64,000 nt of DNA from Verrucomicrobiia bacterium (GTDB lineage: Bacteria; Verrucomicrobiota; Verrucomicrobiia; Verrucomicrobiales; Akkermansiaceae), in contig JAUIJD010000005.1 of assembly GCA_030431475.1 (NCBI GenBank), positions 62,001 through 126,000 of the forward strand, given 5' to 3'. The notes under the pieces were generated by a model. The model had not been told where the DNA came from. It saw only the letters and a list, made by a program, of their open reading frames with translations, and did not search any database. Both the position numbers and the translations under genes were made by a program. Below, one piece after another: positions 25,141 to 34,219 of this stretch (position 1 is its first letter; the number at the start of each line of letters is the position of its first letter).

Positions 25141-26003
25141 TGCGTGCTGCCGTTGCGGCGGTACTGCTCGTCGCGGAGCTTGCGCAGGTATTCGAGGTAG
25201 CGGCGTTTCGACTCGAGGTCGGTGCCGTCGGGGGTCACGGCGCGCATCGATTGCCCGTATTTCTTCCACGGGCCGTGCGGGACCTGGGCGTCCTCGACGA
25301 AGCGCCAGTGGCATTTTTCCCCCGACTGGAGTCCGAGGTAGTCGCGGATGGACGGGGAGATGTCGATGGCCGCACCCTGGTTGTTGCGGTTCTTCGGCGG
25401 GCTGTCGCCGAAGACGTAGCGCCAGTCGTCGGTGACCCACGGACCGCAGTCCTCCCACTGGGCGTAGCAACTGCGGCCGCCGTGGTAGATCTGGACCCAG
25501 CGACCCTTGAGCACGGTCTTGCCGGGCTTCGGGTTCATGCGCTTGAACCACGGGATCACGCGGGCGGCCTCCGGTTTGTGCCGGGACCATCCGGCGACAT
25601 CGTTGTAGGGCAGCGCGACGTAGAAGGGGTTGAGCTTCGGGATGAACTTCTTCGGCCGGAAGTCGGACGTGTGATGGTTGGCGACGCGGGCCGACGGGTT
25701 GGGGTCGTCGTAGCCGCCGAAGTTGTTCATCCAGTCCTGGTCCCACGACGACTTGCAGTTCGGGGTGGGATTGTTCTGGGTCGGCTGTTCCCCGATCCAG
25801 AACACCGTCGCCGTGATGTTCTGTCGCCACGGGTAAAGGCGGTTGTTGCGGATCGGCGCCCGGGCGGGCGGCTTGATGGGCTGGCGGGTGGTGGGGATCA
25901 CGACGCGCGGCAGGTTCGCCGAACTGGCGCTTCCCTGGGCACACAGCTGCGGGGCGACCGCGAGGGCGGCCGTCAGCAGCAGGAGTCGGGAGGGAAGGCG
26001 CAT
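25128..26003 (-). CDS. secreted protein with RlpA/double-psi barrel-like segment
   Basis: The 291-residue product has a signal peptide (SRLLLLTAALAVAPQLCAQ). Several segments are striking: LKGRWVQIYHGGRSCYAQWE, DCGPWVTDDW and GAAIDISPSIRDYLGL. The last resembles the D-x-S strand of RlpA double-psi barrels (often VIDLSPAAARxLG), so a peptidoglycan- or polysaccharide-related barrel is possible. It lies 5 bp downstream of nadB on the same strand. The tail is Arg/Lys-rich. I do not recognise a named family with certainty. Confidence 0.6.
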   Translation of the reverse strand: MRLPSRLLLLTAALAVAPQLCAQGSASSANLPRVVIPTTRQPIKPPARAPIRNNRLYPWRQNITATVFWIGEQPTQNNPTPNCKSSWDQDWMNNFGGYDDPNPSARVANHHTSDFRPKKFIPKLNPFYVALPYNDVAGWSRHKPEAARVIPWFKRMNPKPGKTVLKGRWVQIYHGGRSCYAQWEDCGPWVTDDWRYVFGDSPPKNRNNQGAAIDISPSIRDYLGLQSGEKCHWRFVEDAQVPHGPWKKYGQSMRAVTPDGTDLESKRRYLEYLRKLRDEQYRRNGSTHQRR

Positions 26004-26008
26004 GGGTT

Positions 26009-27622
26009 TCAGAAGCGGCGCAGGATCGTGTCCTTCTCGAACCGTTCGTCAAGCTGCGGATAGTCTAAGGTATGGTGCAAGCCCCTCGATTCGCGGCGCC
26101 GGATCGCGCAGTCGACGACCAGCGAGGCCACCGCCACGAGGTTTCTCAGTTCGAGGATGTCGGCATTGACCCGGTGACCCCAGTAGAACTCGCGGACCTC
26201 CTTCCGGAGGTTCCGCAGGCGGGTGCCGGCGCGCCGCAGGCGCTTGTCGGTGCGGACAATGGAGACGTAGTCCCACATCAGCCGCCGGAGTTCGTCCCAG
26301 TTGTGGTAGATGACGACGAGTTCATCGGGCGGGGCGGTGTCGCCGTGCGACCACTCGGGGATGTTGGGCGTGGCGGGAGCGGGCTTGGCGGGTGGATGAT
26401 GCCGCACCAGGTGATCCAGCGCCCGGCGGGCCAGCACGTTCCCCTCAAGCAGCGAGTTCGAGGCGAGGCGGTTGGCACCGTGGAGGCCGGTGCAGGCGAC
26501 CTCGCCGATGGCGTAGAGGCCGCGGATGGTGGTCTTGCCGTCGATGTCGGTGACAACGCCGCCGCACTGGTAGTGGGCGGCGGGGACGACGGGGATGGGC
26601 TGCTTCTCGGCGTCGAGCCCGAAGGTGAGCAGCTTCTCGTGGATGAAGGGAAAATGCTCGCGGAAGAAGCCGGCGGGCTTGTGGGTGGCGTCGAGGTAGA
26701 CGCAGGGCTTGCCGGTGCGCTTGATCTCGCGGTCGATGGCGCGGGCGACGATGTCGCGCGGCGCGAGCGAACCGCGGGGATCGGCGTCCTTCACGAACTC
26801 GTGGCCCTTGTCGTTGATGAGCACGGCGCCCTCGCCGCGGACGGCCTCCGAGACGAGGAACGACCGGGCCTCGGGGCCGGTGGCGGCCGGGTTGTAGAAG
26901 CAGGTCGGGTGGAACTGGATGAACTCCATGTTCGCCACCGAGGCGCCGGCCCGCCACGCCATCGCGACGCCGTCGCCGGTCGAGGAGTCCGGGTTGGTGG
27001 TGTAGAGGTAGACCTTGCCGCAGCCGCCGGTGGCGAGAATCACACGGTCGGAATGGAACACGTGGACCTCTCCGGTCGCGCGCTCGAGCACGTAGGCGCC
27101 GAGCACCCGGTCCTCGGTCACGACGCCGAGCTTTCCGGTGGTGATGAGGTCGATGGCGAAGTGGTCCTCGAGGATTTTCAGGCCCGGCGTGGCGCGGGCG
27201 GTCTCGATGAGAGAGGTCGCGATTTCCCGACCCGTGGTGTCGAGCGAATGGAGGATCCGGCGTTTCGAATGCCCGCCCTCCTGGCGCAGGTCGAAGCCGT
27301 CGGCGTCGCGATCGAAGTCGGTGCCGTGGGATATCAGGTCGTCGATGGTGGCGGCTCCCTCGCCGGCGATGGTGCGCACGACGTCCTCGTGGCAGAGGCC
27401 GGCGCCGGCATCGAGGGTATCGGCGACGTGGACGTCCACCGAGTCACCCGGATCCCGCATCCCTTCCGGCAGCACCGAGGCGATGCCGCCCTGGGCCCAG
27501 GCGGTGTTGGAGTCGAGCAGCCGGCCCTTGCAGAGCAAGGTCACCGAGCCGTGCCGTGCGGCGCGGATCGCGAACGAGAGGCCGGCGATGCCGCCGCCGA
27601 TGACGAGAAAGTCGGAGGTCAA
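26009..27622 (-). CDS. nadB: L-aspartate oxidase
   Basis: The product (about 537 residues from this start) has the FAD-binding GxGxxG loop (DFLVIGGGIAGLSFAIRAAR), succinate-dehydrogenase-like motifs (NTAWAQGGIASVL, LHSLDTTGREIA, VILATGGCGKVYLYTTNP), HPTCFYNP, and GLHGANRLASNSLLEG. It oxidises aspartate to iminoaspartate for NAD synthesis. No ATG is near the N-terminus: TTG 27622 lies directly before TSDFLVIGGG, and TTG 27676 would add residues encoded by a GATTGCG repeat. I prefer 27622. It lies downstream of panC on the same strand. Confidence 0.93.
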   Translation of the reverse strand: MTSDFLVIGGGIAGLSFAIRAARHGSVTLLCKGRLLDSNTAWAQGGIASVLPEGMRDPGDSVDVHVADTLDAGAGLCHEDVVRTIAGEGAATIDDLISHGTDFDRDADGFDLRQEGGHSKRRILHSLDTTGREIATSLIETARATPGLKILEDHFAIDLITTGKLGVVTEDRVLGAYVLERATGEVHVFHSDRVILATGGCGKVYLYTTNPDSSTGDGVAMAWRAGASVANMEFIQFHPTCFYNPAATGPEARSFLVSEAVRGEGAVLINDKGHEFVKDADPRGSLAPRDIVARAIDREIKRTGKPCVYLDATHKPAGFFREHFPFIHEKLLTFGLDAEKQPIPVVPAAHYQCGGVVTDIDGKTTIRGLYAIGEVACTGLHGANRLASNSLLEGNVLARRALDHLVRHHPPAKPAPATPNIPEWSHGDTAPPDELVVIYHNWDELRRLMWDYVSIVRTDKRLRRAGTRLRNLRKEVREFYWGHRVNADILELRNLVAVASLVVDCAIRRRESRGLHHTLDYPQLDERFEKDTILRRF

Positions 27623-27624
27623 AC

Positions 27625-27695
27625 GATTGCGGATTGCGGATTGCGGATCGGGGGGAGGAGCGGATTGAACCGCCAAGACGCTCAGAACACCAAGG
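27625..27695. repeat. GATTGCG tandem repeat plus CCAAG-type tract
   Basis: Three head-to-tail copies of GATTGCG occupy 27625-27645, abutting the nadB start. Between 27668 and 27695 is AACCGCCAAGACGCTCAGAA followed by CACCAAGG, another imperfect short-period tract. Together they fill most of the nadB-panC gap. Confidence 0.7.
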
Positions 27696-27697
27696 AA

Positions 27698-28522
27698 TTA
27701 TGAGACAGCGGGGACCGGCTGGTTGTCGATCAGACGGACGTCGCCGTAGAACACCGCGGTGGCGAGGACGGTGGGACGCTTGAGGTCGGTGGCGGGTTGC
27801 AGGGTCTCGGCATCGACGAGTTCGAGGTAGTCGAGGCGGTTGAGCGGGGACTCGATGGCGTCGCGGGCGCGCTCGAGGATGTCGTCGCGGGTGTCCCCGG
27901 CGGCGGCGTCGCTCAGGGCCCGATGAAGGCGCGGGGCGTCGGCGCGCTGTTCGGGGGTGAGTCGGACGTTCCTCGACGACATCGCCAGGCCATCGGGCTC
28001 GCGGAGGGTGGGATGGGCCAGAATTTCCACCGGCACGTCGAGGTCGCGGACCATGCGGCGGATGATGGCGAGCTGCTGGTAGTCCTTCTCGCCGAAGACC
28101 GCGATGTCGGGTTGGAACAGGTTGAAGAGCTTGAGGACGACCGTGCAGACGCCGTCGAAATGGCCGGGGCGGGTGGCGCCGCAGAGAGGTTTCGACAAGG
28201 AGTTTTCGAGCACGGTGACCGAGCGATCCGGAAAATACATGGCGTCCGGCTCCGGCGTGAAGGCGAGGTCGATGCCCTCGGCACGGCATTTGGCGAGATC
28301 GTCGTCCAGCGGCTGGGGGTAGGCGGCGAGGTCGCCGGCACGGTCGAATTGGATCGGGTTGACGAAGATCGACACGGCGACGGTGCCCTCGGGGCCGGCA
28401 GCCTCCCGGGCGCGACGGATCAGGGCGAGGTGGCCTTCGTGCAGCGCGCCCATGGTGGGGACCAGGACGAGGGGACGGGCCACGGGTTGACGCAGCCCGG
28501 CGGGATCGGTGACGACGCGCAT
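27698..28522 (-). CDS. panC: pantoate-beta-alanine ligase (pantothenate synthetase)
   Basis: The 274-residue product matches PanC: the HIGH-type signature VPTMGALHEGHLALIRRA, the nucleotide segment VSIFVNPIQFD, the central GVCTVVLKLFNLFQPDIAVF and GEKDYQQL, and the KMSKS-like LAMSSRNVRLTP. It joins pantoate and beta-alanine using ATP in coenzyme A synthesis. The start is ATG 28522 (MRVVTDPAGLRQP). It is upstream of nadB, grouping two cofactor genes, and divergent from the skp-lpxD operon. Confidence 0.95.
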   Translation of the reverse strand: MRVVTDPAGLRQPVARPLVLVPTMGALHEGHLALIRRAREAAGPEGTVAVSIFVNPIQFDRAGDLAAYPQPLDDDLAKCRAEGIDLAFTPEPDAMYFPDRSVTVLENSLSKPLCGATRPGHFDGVCTVVLKLFNLFQPDIAVFGEKDYQQLAIIRRMVRDLDVPVEILAHPTLREPDGLAMSSRNVRLTPEQRADAPRLHRALSDAAAGDTRDDILERARDAIESPLNRLDYLELVDAETLQPATDLKRPTVLATAVFYGDVRLIDNQPVPAVS

Positions 28523-28647
28523 GGAGGCGCGAGCATTCGCGAGTGGAGGCCCCGCCGCAAGGGCCGATCCGGGGAGGCGAAGCGGCGTTGACGGGCTCTG
28601 GAAATCCGTGCAGGTTGGCCGCGAACCCAACCGGGACATCCCTATTC

Positions 28648-29271
28648 ATGAAAATCATCCGCACCATTACCGCCCTCGTGCTGGCGATCGGGCTTTCGGG
28701 AGCCGCCGCCGCGCAGGAAGGCAAGCTGAACATCGCGACCGTCGATATGCAGCAGCTTTTCAAGGAGTATCATCGCACCAACGAGGCCCAGAAGCAGATC
28801 AACATCGAGCGCGCCCGCATCCAGAAGGAGAACAACGAGCGCCTCGCCCGGATCCGTGAGCTCGATACCGAGCTTCAGAACATGCGCAAGCAGCTGGACG
28901 ACCCGTCGATCTCGGACTCGAAGAAGCAGAGCGTCTACCAGGAGTGGCAGATGAAGCAGAACGAGGGCATCGCACTCGACCGCGAGCGTCGTGAGTTCCT
29001 GCAGCGCCGCAACCAGGCGCTCAACGAGAAGATGGTCCAGCGCATGAAGGGCATCCTCGAGGAGATCCGCAAGCTGGTGGAGGAGCAGGCCAAGAAGGAG
29101 GACTACGACTACGTCTTCGACAAGTCCGGCCTGAGCACCTCGCAGGTTCCCTTCCTGCTCTACACCAAGGACGCGACGGACATCACCGCCGTGCTCCTGA
29201 AGGACCTCAACGTGGACGCCCCGGCGGAGACCACGACCGAAGCTCCCGCCGAGGAAGGCGGCACCGAGTAA
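28648..29271 (+). CDS. OmpH/Skp-family periplasmic chaperone
   Basis: The 207-residue product has a signal peptide (IIRTITALVLAIGLSGAAAA, cleavage near AQEG). The OmpH N-terminal strand KLNIATVDMQQLFKEYHRT is followed by long Arg/Glu/Gln coiled-coil tentacles and the returning strand DYDYVFDKSGL. Skp trimers hold unfolded outer-membrane proteins in the periplasm. It is 10 bp upstream of lpxD, the usual envelope-biogenesis order, although bamA, which often precedes skp, is absent here. The acidic C-terminus (PAEEGGTE) is an extension. Confidence 0.9.
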   Translation: MKIIRTITALVLAIGLSGAAAAQEGKLNIATVDMQQLFKEYHRTNEAQKQINIERARIQKENNERLARIRELDTELQNMRKQLDDPSISDSKKQSVYQEWQMKQNEGIALDRERREFLQRRNQALNEKMVQRMKGILEEIRKLVEEQAKKEDYDYVFDKSGLSTSQVPFLLYTKDATDITAVLLKDLNVDAPAETTTEAPAEEGGTE

Positions 29272-29281
29272 GGTCCCGGCC

Positions 29282-30298
29282 GTGGCCCTGACCCTTTCCG
29301 AGCTCGCCCGTCAGGTCGATGGCAACATCGTCCGGGGCGAGCCTTCTTTTTTGATCGAAGGCATCGCCGCGCTGGACGAGGCGGGGCCCTCGGAGTTGTC
29401 GTTCCTCGGCAACGAGCGCTACCGCCAGCAGTTTCTCGAAACGCGGGCCGGGGCCGTGATCGTCCCGCCCGGCGTGACCGCCGGTCCGGAATCCGCCGCG
29501 CTGGTCGCGGTGGACAATCCGTCCTTCGCCTTCGGCACGGCGGTGAAGCATTTCACCGCGGCCCATGCCCGGGTGTTCGAGCCGGGGATCCACCCGCGGG
29601 CGATCATCGCCGAGGGCGTCGAGCTCGACCCGGCGAAGGTCCGGGTGCATGCCGGGGCGGTCGTGATGGCCGGTGCGGTGATCGGCGACGGCACCGAGAT
29701 CGGTCCCAACGTGGTCGTCGGCGAGAAGGTCCGGATCGGCCGCGACTGCCTTCTGCATGCGCTGGTTTCCATCCGCGAGCGATGCGTGCTCGGCGATCGG
29801 GTGACCGTGCAGCCGGGAGCGGTGATCGGCTCGGACGGCTTCGGCTACGAAACGGTCGAGGGACGGCACGTGAAGATGGATCAGATCGGCATCGTGGTGC
29901 TCGAGGACGACGTCGAGATCGGCGCCAACACGGCGATCGACCGGGCCCGTTTCGGGAGGACGGTGATCGGCGCCGGCAGCAAGGTCGACAACCTGGTGCA
30001 GATCGCCCACAACGTGCAGATCGGCGAGCACAACCTGCTGGTGTCGCAGAGCGGCGTGGCGGGGAGCGCGAAGACCGGAAAATACGTCGTGCTGGCCGCC
30101 CAGGCGGGCATCGCGGGCCACGTGAAGATCGGCGACCAGGCGATGTTCGCGGGACGCGCCGGTGCCACGGCCGACATGGAGGGCGGAAAGACCTACGGGG
30201 GCTATCCGGCCCAGCCGCACATGGACGAGCAGCGCCAGAAGGCGGCGCTGCGGAAGCTCCCCGAGCTGATCAAGCGGGTGAAGCGGCTGGAAGGGTAG
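29282..30298 (+). CDS. lpxD: UDP-3-O-acylglucosamine N-acyltransferase
   Basis: The 338-residue product has an N-terminal uridine-binding domain (LSELARQVDGNIVRGE) followed by left-handed beta-helix hexapeptide repeats (VVMAGAVIGDGTEIGPNVVV and onward). The catalytic His243 lies in LVQIAHNVQIGEHN, aligned with His239 of the E. coli enzyme. It adds the N-linked acyl chain in lipid A synthesis, so the cell makes LPS-type lipid A. The start is GTG 29282. Its stop codon ends on the first base of a hairpin repeat. Confidence 0.95.
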   Translation: MALTLSELARQVDGNIVRGEPSFLIEGIAALDEAGPSELSFLGNERYRQQFLETRAGAVIVPPGVTAGPESAALVAVDNPSFAFGTAVKHFTAAHARVFEPGIHPRAIIAEGVELDPAKVRVHAGAVVMAGAVIGDGTEIGPNVVVGEKVRIGRDCLLHALVSIRERCVLGDRVTVQPGAVIGSDGFGYETVEGRHVKMDQIGIVVLEDDVEIGANTAIDRARFGRTVIGAGSKVDNLVQIAHNVQIGEHNLLVSQSGVAGSAKTGKYVVLAAQAGIAGHVKIGDQAMFAGRAGATADMEGGKTYGGYPAQPHMDEQRQKAALRKLPELIKRVKRLEG

Positions 30299-30426
30299 GA
30301 GTGGCGCTTTCCAAGCGCCATGAGCCGGGCCGGTGGCTTTCAGCCGCCGCGACTCACGACATCCGGAAGGCGCAAGGCGGCTGAAAGCCGCCTTCCCGGC
30401 TCACGGCTCCTGAAAGGAGCCACTCC
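30298..30426. repeat. long inverted hairpin element after lpxD
   Basis: Two inverted copies of a two-hairpin unit: left 30298-30348, right 30376-30426. Each unit has a GGCGGCT/AGCCGCC hairpin and a second hairpin (GGCTCC-TGAAA-GGAGCC in the right copy, GGCGCTTTCCAAGCGCC in the left) joined by CCGGCTCA or its complement. The right copy is almost identical to 31092-31143. It supplies the last codons and stop of the convergent POTRA gene. Confidence 0.85.
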
Positions 30427-31033
30427 GCTCGCCTTCTTCGATGGCAAAGAAAAAGTCGTCACGTGTCGCGGCGCCACCATCCCATGACCGGAGAGTGATT
30501 TCGGCGTCTGAGTAGCCGTGGTCCCGGTAGAAGGAGAGGAGAAGAGCCCGGGCCTTCTCAAGTTCGTCAGTCGAACCAACCTGCCGGCCGGGAGGTAGGA
30601 TCGTGGTGAGTGCCTTTCCGAGCCGCTGGTCGGAGAAGGCGGTGTTGCCTACGAATCCGGCACGCGGTCGCATTGATGGGCGGGCCGAGACGTCGTAGAG
30701 GATTCGCACGCCATCCCCGTGATGTTCGACAAGCACCTTCACATCGTCAACGTAGCCGCTCTCGTAGATCGATCGGATATCGTCGTCGATCCGCTCGACC
30801 GAATAGGGATCGCCGCGTCGGACCTGCGTGTGGTTTCGCAGGCGGGCGGAATCGATCGAATCGGTCCGGTCGATCCGGAAGTCAACCTCCGAGATGACCT
30901 TGCCGTCGAAGGCTTCGCCGGCTTTTCGCGTGTCGGATGACGGCTCTCGGCCTGTCGGCGATGCTTCGCGCGAACAAGCTCCGATCAGGCCAAAAAAAGC
31001 CACGAGGATGATGATCTGCGGCGAGAGGCTCAT
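30401..31033 (-). CDS. POTRA-domain lipoprotein, truncated BamA-like
   Basis: The 210-residue product has a lipoprotein signal peptide (IIILVAFFGLIGAC, lipidated Cys20). Two POTRA-like modules follow: ISEVDFRIDRTDSIDSARLR through YVDDVKVLVEHHGDGVRILY, and RAGFVGNTAFSDQRLGKALT through YRDHGYSDAEITLRSWDGG. This matches the N-terminal POTRA modules of BamA/TamA-type proteins, but the beta-barrel is missing. The C-terminal SGSFQEP and stop are encoded by a hairpin repeat, so the gene probably lost its 3' part to the repeat. It could still act as a periplasmic accessory to BAM, or be a decaying remnant. It lies beside skp-lpxD but on the opposite strand. Confidence 0.7.
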   Translation of the reverse strand: MSLSPQIIILVAFFGLIGACSREASPTGREPSSDTRKAGEAFDGKVISEVDFRIDRTDSIDSARLRNHTQVRRGDPYSVERIDDDIRSIYESGYVDDVKVLVEHHGDGVRILYDVSARPSMRPRAGFVGNTAFSDQRLGKALTTILPPGRQVGSTDELEKARALLLSFYRDHGYSDAEITLRSWDGGAATRDDFFFAIEEGERSGSFQEP

Positions 31034-31091
31034 CGTGATGGTGTGGGGAGGATAGAATAGAGAAGTGGAGGATGCCAGCGCCAGCTGGATA

Positions 31092-31143
31092 GGCGGCTGA
31101 AAAGCCGCCTTCCCGGCTCACGGCTCCTGAAAGGAGCCACTCC
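31092..31143. repeat. hairpin repeat, single copy
   Basis: Matches the right arm of the 30298-30426 element in the same orientation with one extra A (GGCGGCTGAAAAGCCGCC, then TTCCCGGCTCACGGCTCC and the second hairpin). The two copies therefore flank the POTRA gene as direct repeats. The rest of the 31034-31363 intergenic holds only the topB terminator. Confidence 0.85.
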
Positions 31144-31152
31144 GAAAGCGAA

Positions 31153-31193
31153 AAGCCGCCCGGCGGGTCGGGGGACGACCTGCCGGACGGCTT
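31153..31193 (-). terminator. hairpin terminator downstream of topB
   Basis: An 18-bp stem with two mismatches (arms 31153-31170 and 31176-31193, loop of 5) is followed on the minus strand by TTTT. It lies 171 nt after the topB stop and would end that transcript before it reaches the POTRA gene. Confidence 0.7.
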
Positions 31194-31363
31194 ACACACA
31201 CACGTTGGGGGAAAACGGTGTCCGGTTCCGGATGTTGCTCGGCTCGATGAGCGTCGCGGGCTTCGGGACTTGGCCCTGTTCGGGGGGACGGGGAAGATCC
31301 TAACGGCCGCTCAGAATCGCCGCAACGGATTTGTGGCGCTTCGCCAGCACGCAATCGCGTAGG

Positions 31364-33910
31364 TCACTCGTTGGCGGCCTTCTTCGCAGCCTTCTTGGCC
31401 GGGCGCGGGGGGAACTCGAAGCCCACCTTGCCCTTGTCGGCGTCGAAGGTGAGGAAGGCGTCGAAGGGACGCTTGGTGCGGTTCGAGATGAAGCCCTTGA
31501 TCAGGCCCGTCTTGCCCTCGGCGAGCATCTTGAGCAGCTCGTCCTGGGGGATCTCCCGTTGAAGGATCTTCTTGCCGATGCGGATGCCGTCCGGGTCGCG
31601 ATCGGTGGTGATCGCGGGAACGAACCACGCCTTCTCGGTGCCGTAGACCTTGGCGTCGCGGCCGTCGCCCAGGGTGATGGTGGCGACGACCTGGTCCTCG
31701 GTGAGGTCGGAGACCGACTCGTCGTCGTCCTTGTCGAAGACGAAGTTGACCTTGAACTTGTCGTCCAGTTCGAGGCCGGCCTCGAAGGGCTTGTTGAAGC
31801 GCGAGCGGAAGCCTTCCAGCGGACCGACGAACTTCGTGGTGAACAGTTGCTTCGCCTCCTCGGGCTTGAGCTCGCGTCCGGCGACGTGCTTCTTCGCCCG
31901 GAACTTGCAGTCGGGCTCGCGGCATTCGTAGGTCGCGTCGGTCTGCCTGAGCGCGGGCGCCCCGCAGGCCGGGCAGGGGCAGTCGAGGTCGGGGAAGCTC
32001 CGGTTCTTGAGTTCGGTGGCGAGTTCCTTGGCCTTGCCGACGATCTCGTGGGTGTACTTCTTGATCTCGTTCATGAACTCGTCGCGGGCGAGTTCACCAT
32101 GTTCCATCTGGCGCAGCTTGTACTCCCAGTCGCCGGTCATCTGCGGCGAGGCGAGGCCGTCGATGTCCATCTCGTTGACCAGGCGGATGAGGCGCATGCC
32201 GTTGGGCGTGACGTGCAGGGGCGAGCGGCCGCCGTCGCCGTCGCGGGCGATGTACTTCTGGCGGATCAGTGTTTCGATGATGGCGGCGCGGGTCGCGGGG
32301 GTGCCGAGTCCGCGCTCGGACATGGCTTCCGCGAGTTCCTCGTCGTCCACCAGCTTGCCGGCGCCCTCCATGGCGGAGAGCAGGGTCGATTCGGTGTAGC
32401 GCGCGGGCGGCTTGGTCTGCTCCTCGAGCACCTCGATGGCGCGCGTCTCGGCGCTTTCGCCGTCCTCGACGGCGGTGAGGTCGTCCTTGCCCGAGGCGAC
32501 GCCGGGTTTCTGGCCGTAGACGGCCTTCCAGCCGGGGAAGATGAGCACGCGGCCCTCGGTCTTGAATATGTCTGTGGTCTCCGGGTGCTCGATCTTCGTC
32601 AGGCGGGTGGTCTGCTCGAAGCGGGCATTGGGAAAGAAGACCGCGATGAAGCGCTTCACGATCATGTCGTAGAGCTTGGCTTCGGTGTCGCTCAGCTTGA
32701 CCACGCGGCCGGTGGGGATGATGGCGAAGTGGTCGGTGACCTTGGCCGAGTTGAAGACACGCTTCGACTTGGTGAGGCGCGGACCCTTCTCGTCCTCGCC
32801 GTCGAGCACCTGGCGGGCGAAGCCGGCGACCGGAAGATCCGAGCTGGCGATGTCGGCCAGCGTCGAGCGCACGGTGCCCATGTAGTCCTCGGGAAGGTAG
32901 CGGGAATCGGTCCGCGGGTAGGTGACCATCTTGTGTTTCTCGTAGAGCGCCTGGGCGATCGCCAGGGTGCCCTTGGCCGAGAAGGGGGCCTCGCGCTGGA
33001 GGGTGGTGAGGTCGTAGAGCTGGGGGGCGATCTGGGTCGAGGGCTTCTTGGTTTCCTCGATGCGCCCGGTCTTGCCCTCGCAGCGGCCCTTGATCGCATC
33101 GGCGACCGACTTGTCCCAGATCCGCTCGGCGCGGCCGTGGGGCTTGGCGGGATCGCGCTTGAAATCGGGATCGATCCACTTGCCGAGGTAGTCGCCGGCG
33201 CGGACGCCGAAGGTACCGTGGACCTCGAAGTAGTCCTCGGGTTCAAACTCCTGGATTTCCTTCTCGCGCTTGGCGAGGATGGCCAGCGTGGGGGTCTGGA
33301 CGCGGCCGGCGGAGGTGATGTTGAAGCCGCCGTGGCGGGAGCGGAAGCAGGTCAGGGCGCGGGTGGCGTTGAGCCCGACCAGCCAGTCGGACTCCGAACG
33401 GCAGCGGGCGGCGTCGGCCAGCGGCTGCATTTCCTCATCGGAGCGGAGGTCGCTCCACGCGTCCTGGATCGCCTGCTTGGTCATCGACTGCATCCACAAG
33501 CGCTGGGTCGGCTTGTCGATCTTTCCGATGTCCATGATGTAGCGGAAGATCAGCTCGCCCTCGCGGCCGGCGTCGCAGGCGTTGACGATGAGGTCGACGT
33601 CCTTGCGCTTGGCGAGCTTCACGACCTGGCGCAGCCGCGGCGCGGACTGTTCGATGGGGTCGAGGTCGAAGCGGTTCGGGATGGCGGGGAGGACGTCGAA
33701 CTTCCAGGGCAGCTTGTTGCCATTGGGACCGGTCGGCATGCGCAGCTCGACGAGGTGCCCGACGGCCGAGGTGATGACCGCCTGCTCGTTCTCGAAGTAG
33801 GAGTCGCGGGCCTTCCCTTTCTTCTCGAACTTACCAAAAACCGGCGACAGCGCCTTGCTGAGGTCGGTCATGACGGAAGGTTTCTCGGCGATGATCAGCG
33901 TTTTGCCCAT
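31364..33910 (-). CDS. topB: DNA topoisomerase III-type enzyme
   Basis: The 848-residue type IA topoisomerase has an N-terminal TOPRIM domain ([20 protein letters not shown]; the acidic metal site is in [15 protein letters not shown]), the conserved [17 protein letters not shown], and the active-site Tyr331 in [30 protein letters not shown] is the usual IA motif. The C-terminus carries a zinc finger ([17 protein letters not shown]), two repeat modules and a Lys/Ala-rich tail ([10 protein letters not shown]). It relaxes and decatenates negatively supercoiled DNA. The start is ATG 33910; upstream open sequence is not protein-like. Confidence 0.92.
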   Translation of the reverse strand: MGKTLIIAEKPSVMTDLSKALSPVFGKFEKKGKARDSYFENEQAVITSAVGHLVELRMPTGPNGNKLPWKFDVLPAIPNRFDLDPIEQSAPRLRQVVKLAKRKDVDLIVNACDAGREGELIFRYIMDIGKIDKPTQRLWMQSMTKQAIQDAWSDLRSDEEMQPLADAARCRSESDWLVGLNATRALTCFRSRHGGFNITSAGRVQTPTLAILAKREKEIQEFEPEDYFEVHGTFGVRAGDYLGKWIDPDFKRDPAKPHGRAERIWDKSVADAIKGRCEGKTGRIEETKKPSTQIAPQLYDLTTLQREAPFSAKGTLAIAQALYEKHKMVTYPRTDSRYLPEDYMGTVRSTLADIASSDLPVAGFARQVLDGEDEKGPRLTKSKRVFNSAKVTDHFAIIPTGRVVKLSDTEAKLYDMIVKRFIAVFFPNARFEQTTRLTKIEHPETTDIFKTEGRVLIFPGWKAVYGQKPGVASGKDDLTAVEDGESAETRAIEVLEEQTKPPARYTESTLLSAMEGAGKLVDDEELAEAMSERGLGTPATRAAIIETLIRQKYIARDGDGGRSPLHVTPNGMRLIRLVNEMDIDGLASPQMTGDWEYKLRQMEHGELARDEFMNEIKKYTHEIVGKAKELATELKNRSFPDLDCPCPACGAPALRQTDATYECREPDCKFRAKKHVAGRELKPEEAKQLFTTKFVGPLEGFRSRFNKPFEAGLELDDKFKVNFVFDKDDDESVSDLTEDQVVATITLGDGRDAKVYGTEKAWFVPAITTDRDPDGIRIGKKILQREIPQDELLKMLAEGKTGLIKGFISNRTKRPFDAFLTFDADKGKVGFEFPPRPAKKAAKKAANE

Positions 33911-34219
33911 GGAGAGTGGTTCGTCGGTCGGACGTGGCGGAGGGACTAGACGCCGCGGGGGAGGCTTGGCAAGGCGATTCGGGGGAAGCTCCGCCAATCC
34001 CCGTAGGGGATGTTTTTTGCCGACGGCTCGCGCTTCCGGCACCGCTTCCAGCCGGGCCCCGGGGTCGGGGATGCCCGGACGGATTGCCGAGAGCGGTTCC
34101 CGCGGTGGCTGCGACGAGAGGAGCGGACGAGGCTTCCACCCGCCGTGTCCACCGTAGGCGGGAGCCGGCCGAGCCGGTGATCATGGCACGGCCGGATCGG
34201 TGCGCCGATGAGCCGGGCC
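33911..34219. other. 309-bp intergenic region, no gene seen
   Basis: Between the topB start and the DUF1080 stop. The only structure noted is a 6-bp hairpin with a T-run on the plus strand (AATCCCCGTAGGGGATG, then T6, 33997-34018), but no plus-strand gene precedes it. The topB promoter should be here; none was recognised with confidence. Confidence 0.5.

Noticed and set aside
31118-31354. A minus-strand ORF ending in SGSFQEP, like the POTRA protein
   Set aside because: The shared end comes from the second copy of the repeat; the rest has no protein-like features and overlaps the topB terminator.
31331-33949. An 872-codon plus-strand frame
   Set aside because: Antisense to topB, which has an intact TOPRIM domain and active-site Tyr.
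33997-34018. Plus-strand rho-independent terminator
   Set aside because: The hairpin with T6 has the form, but no plus-strand gene ends upstream; it may be chance or part of a small RNA.
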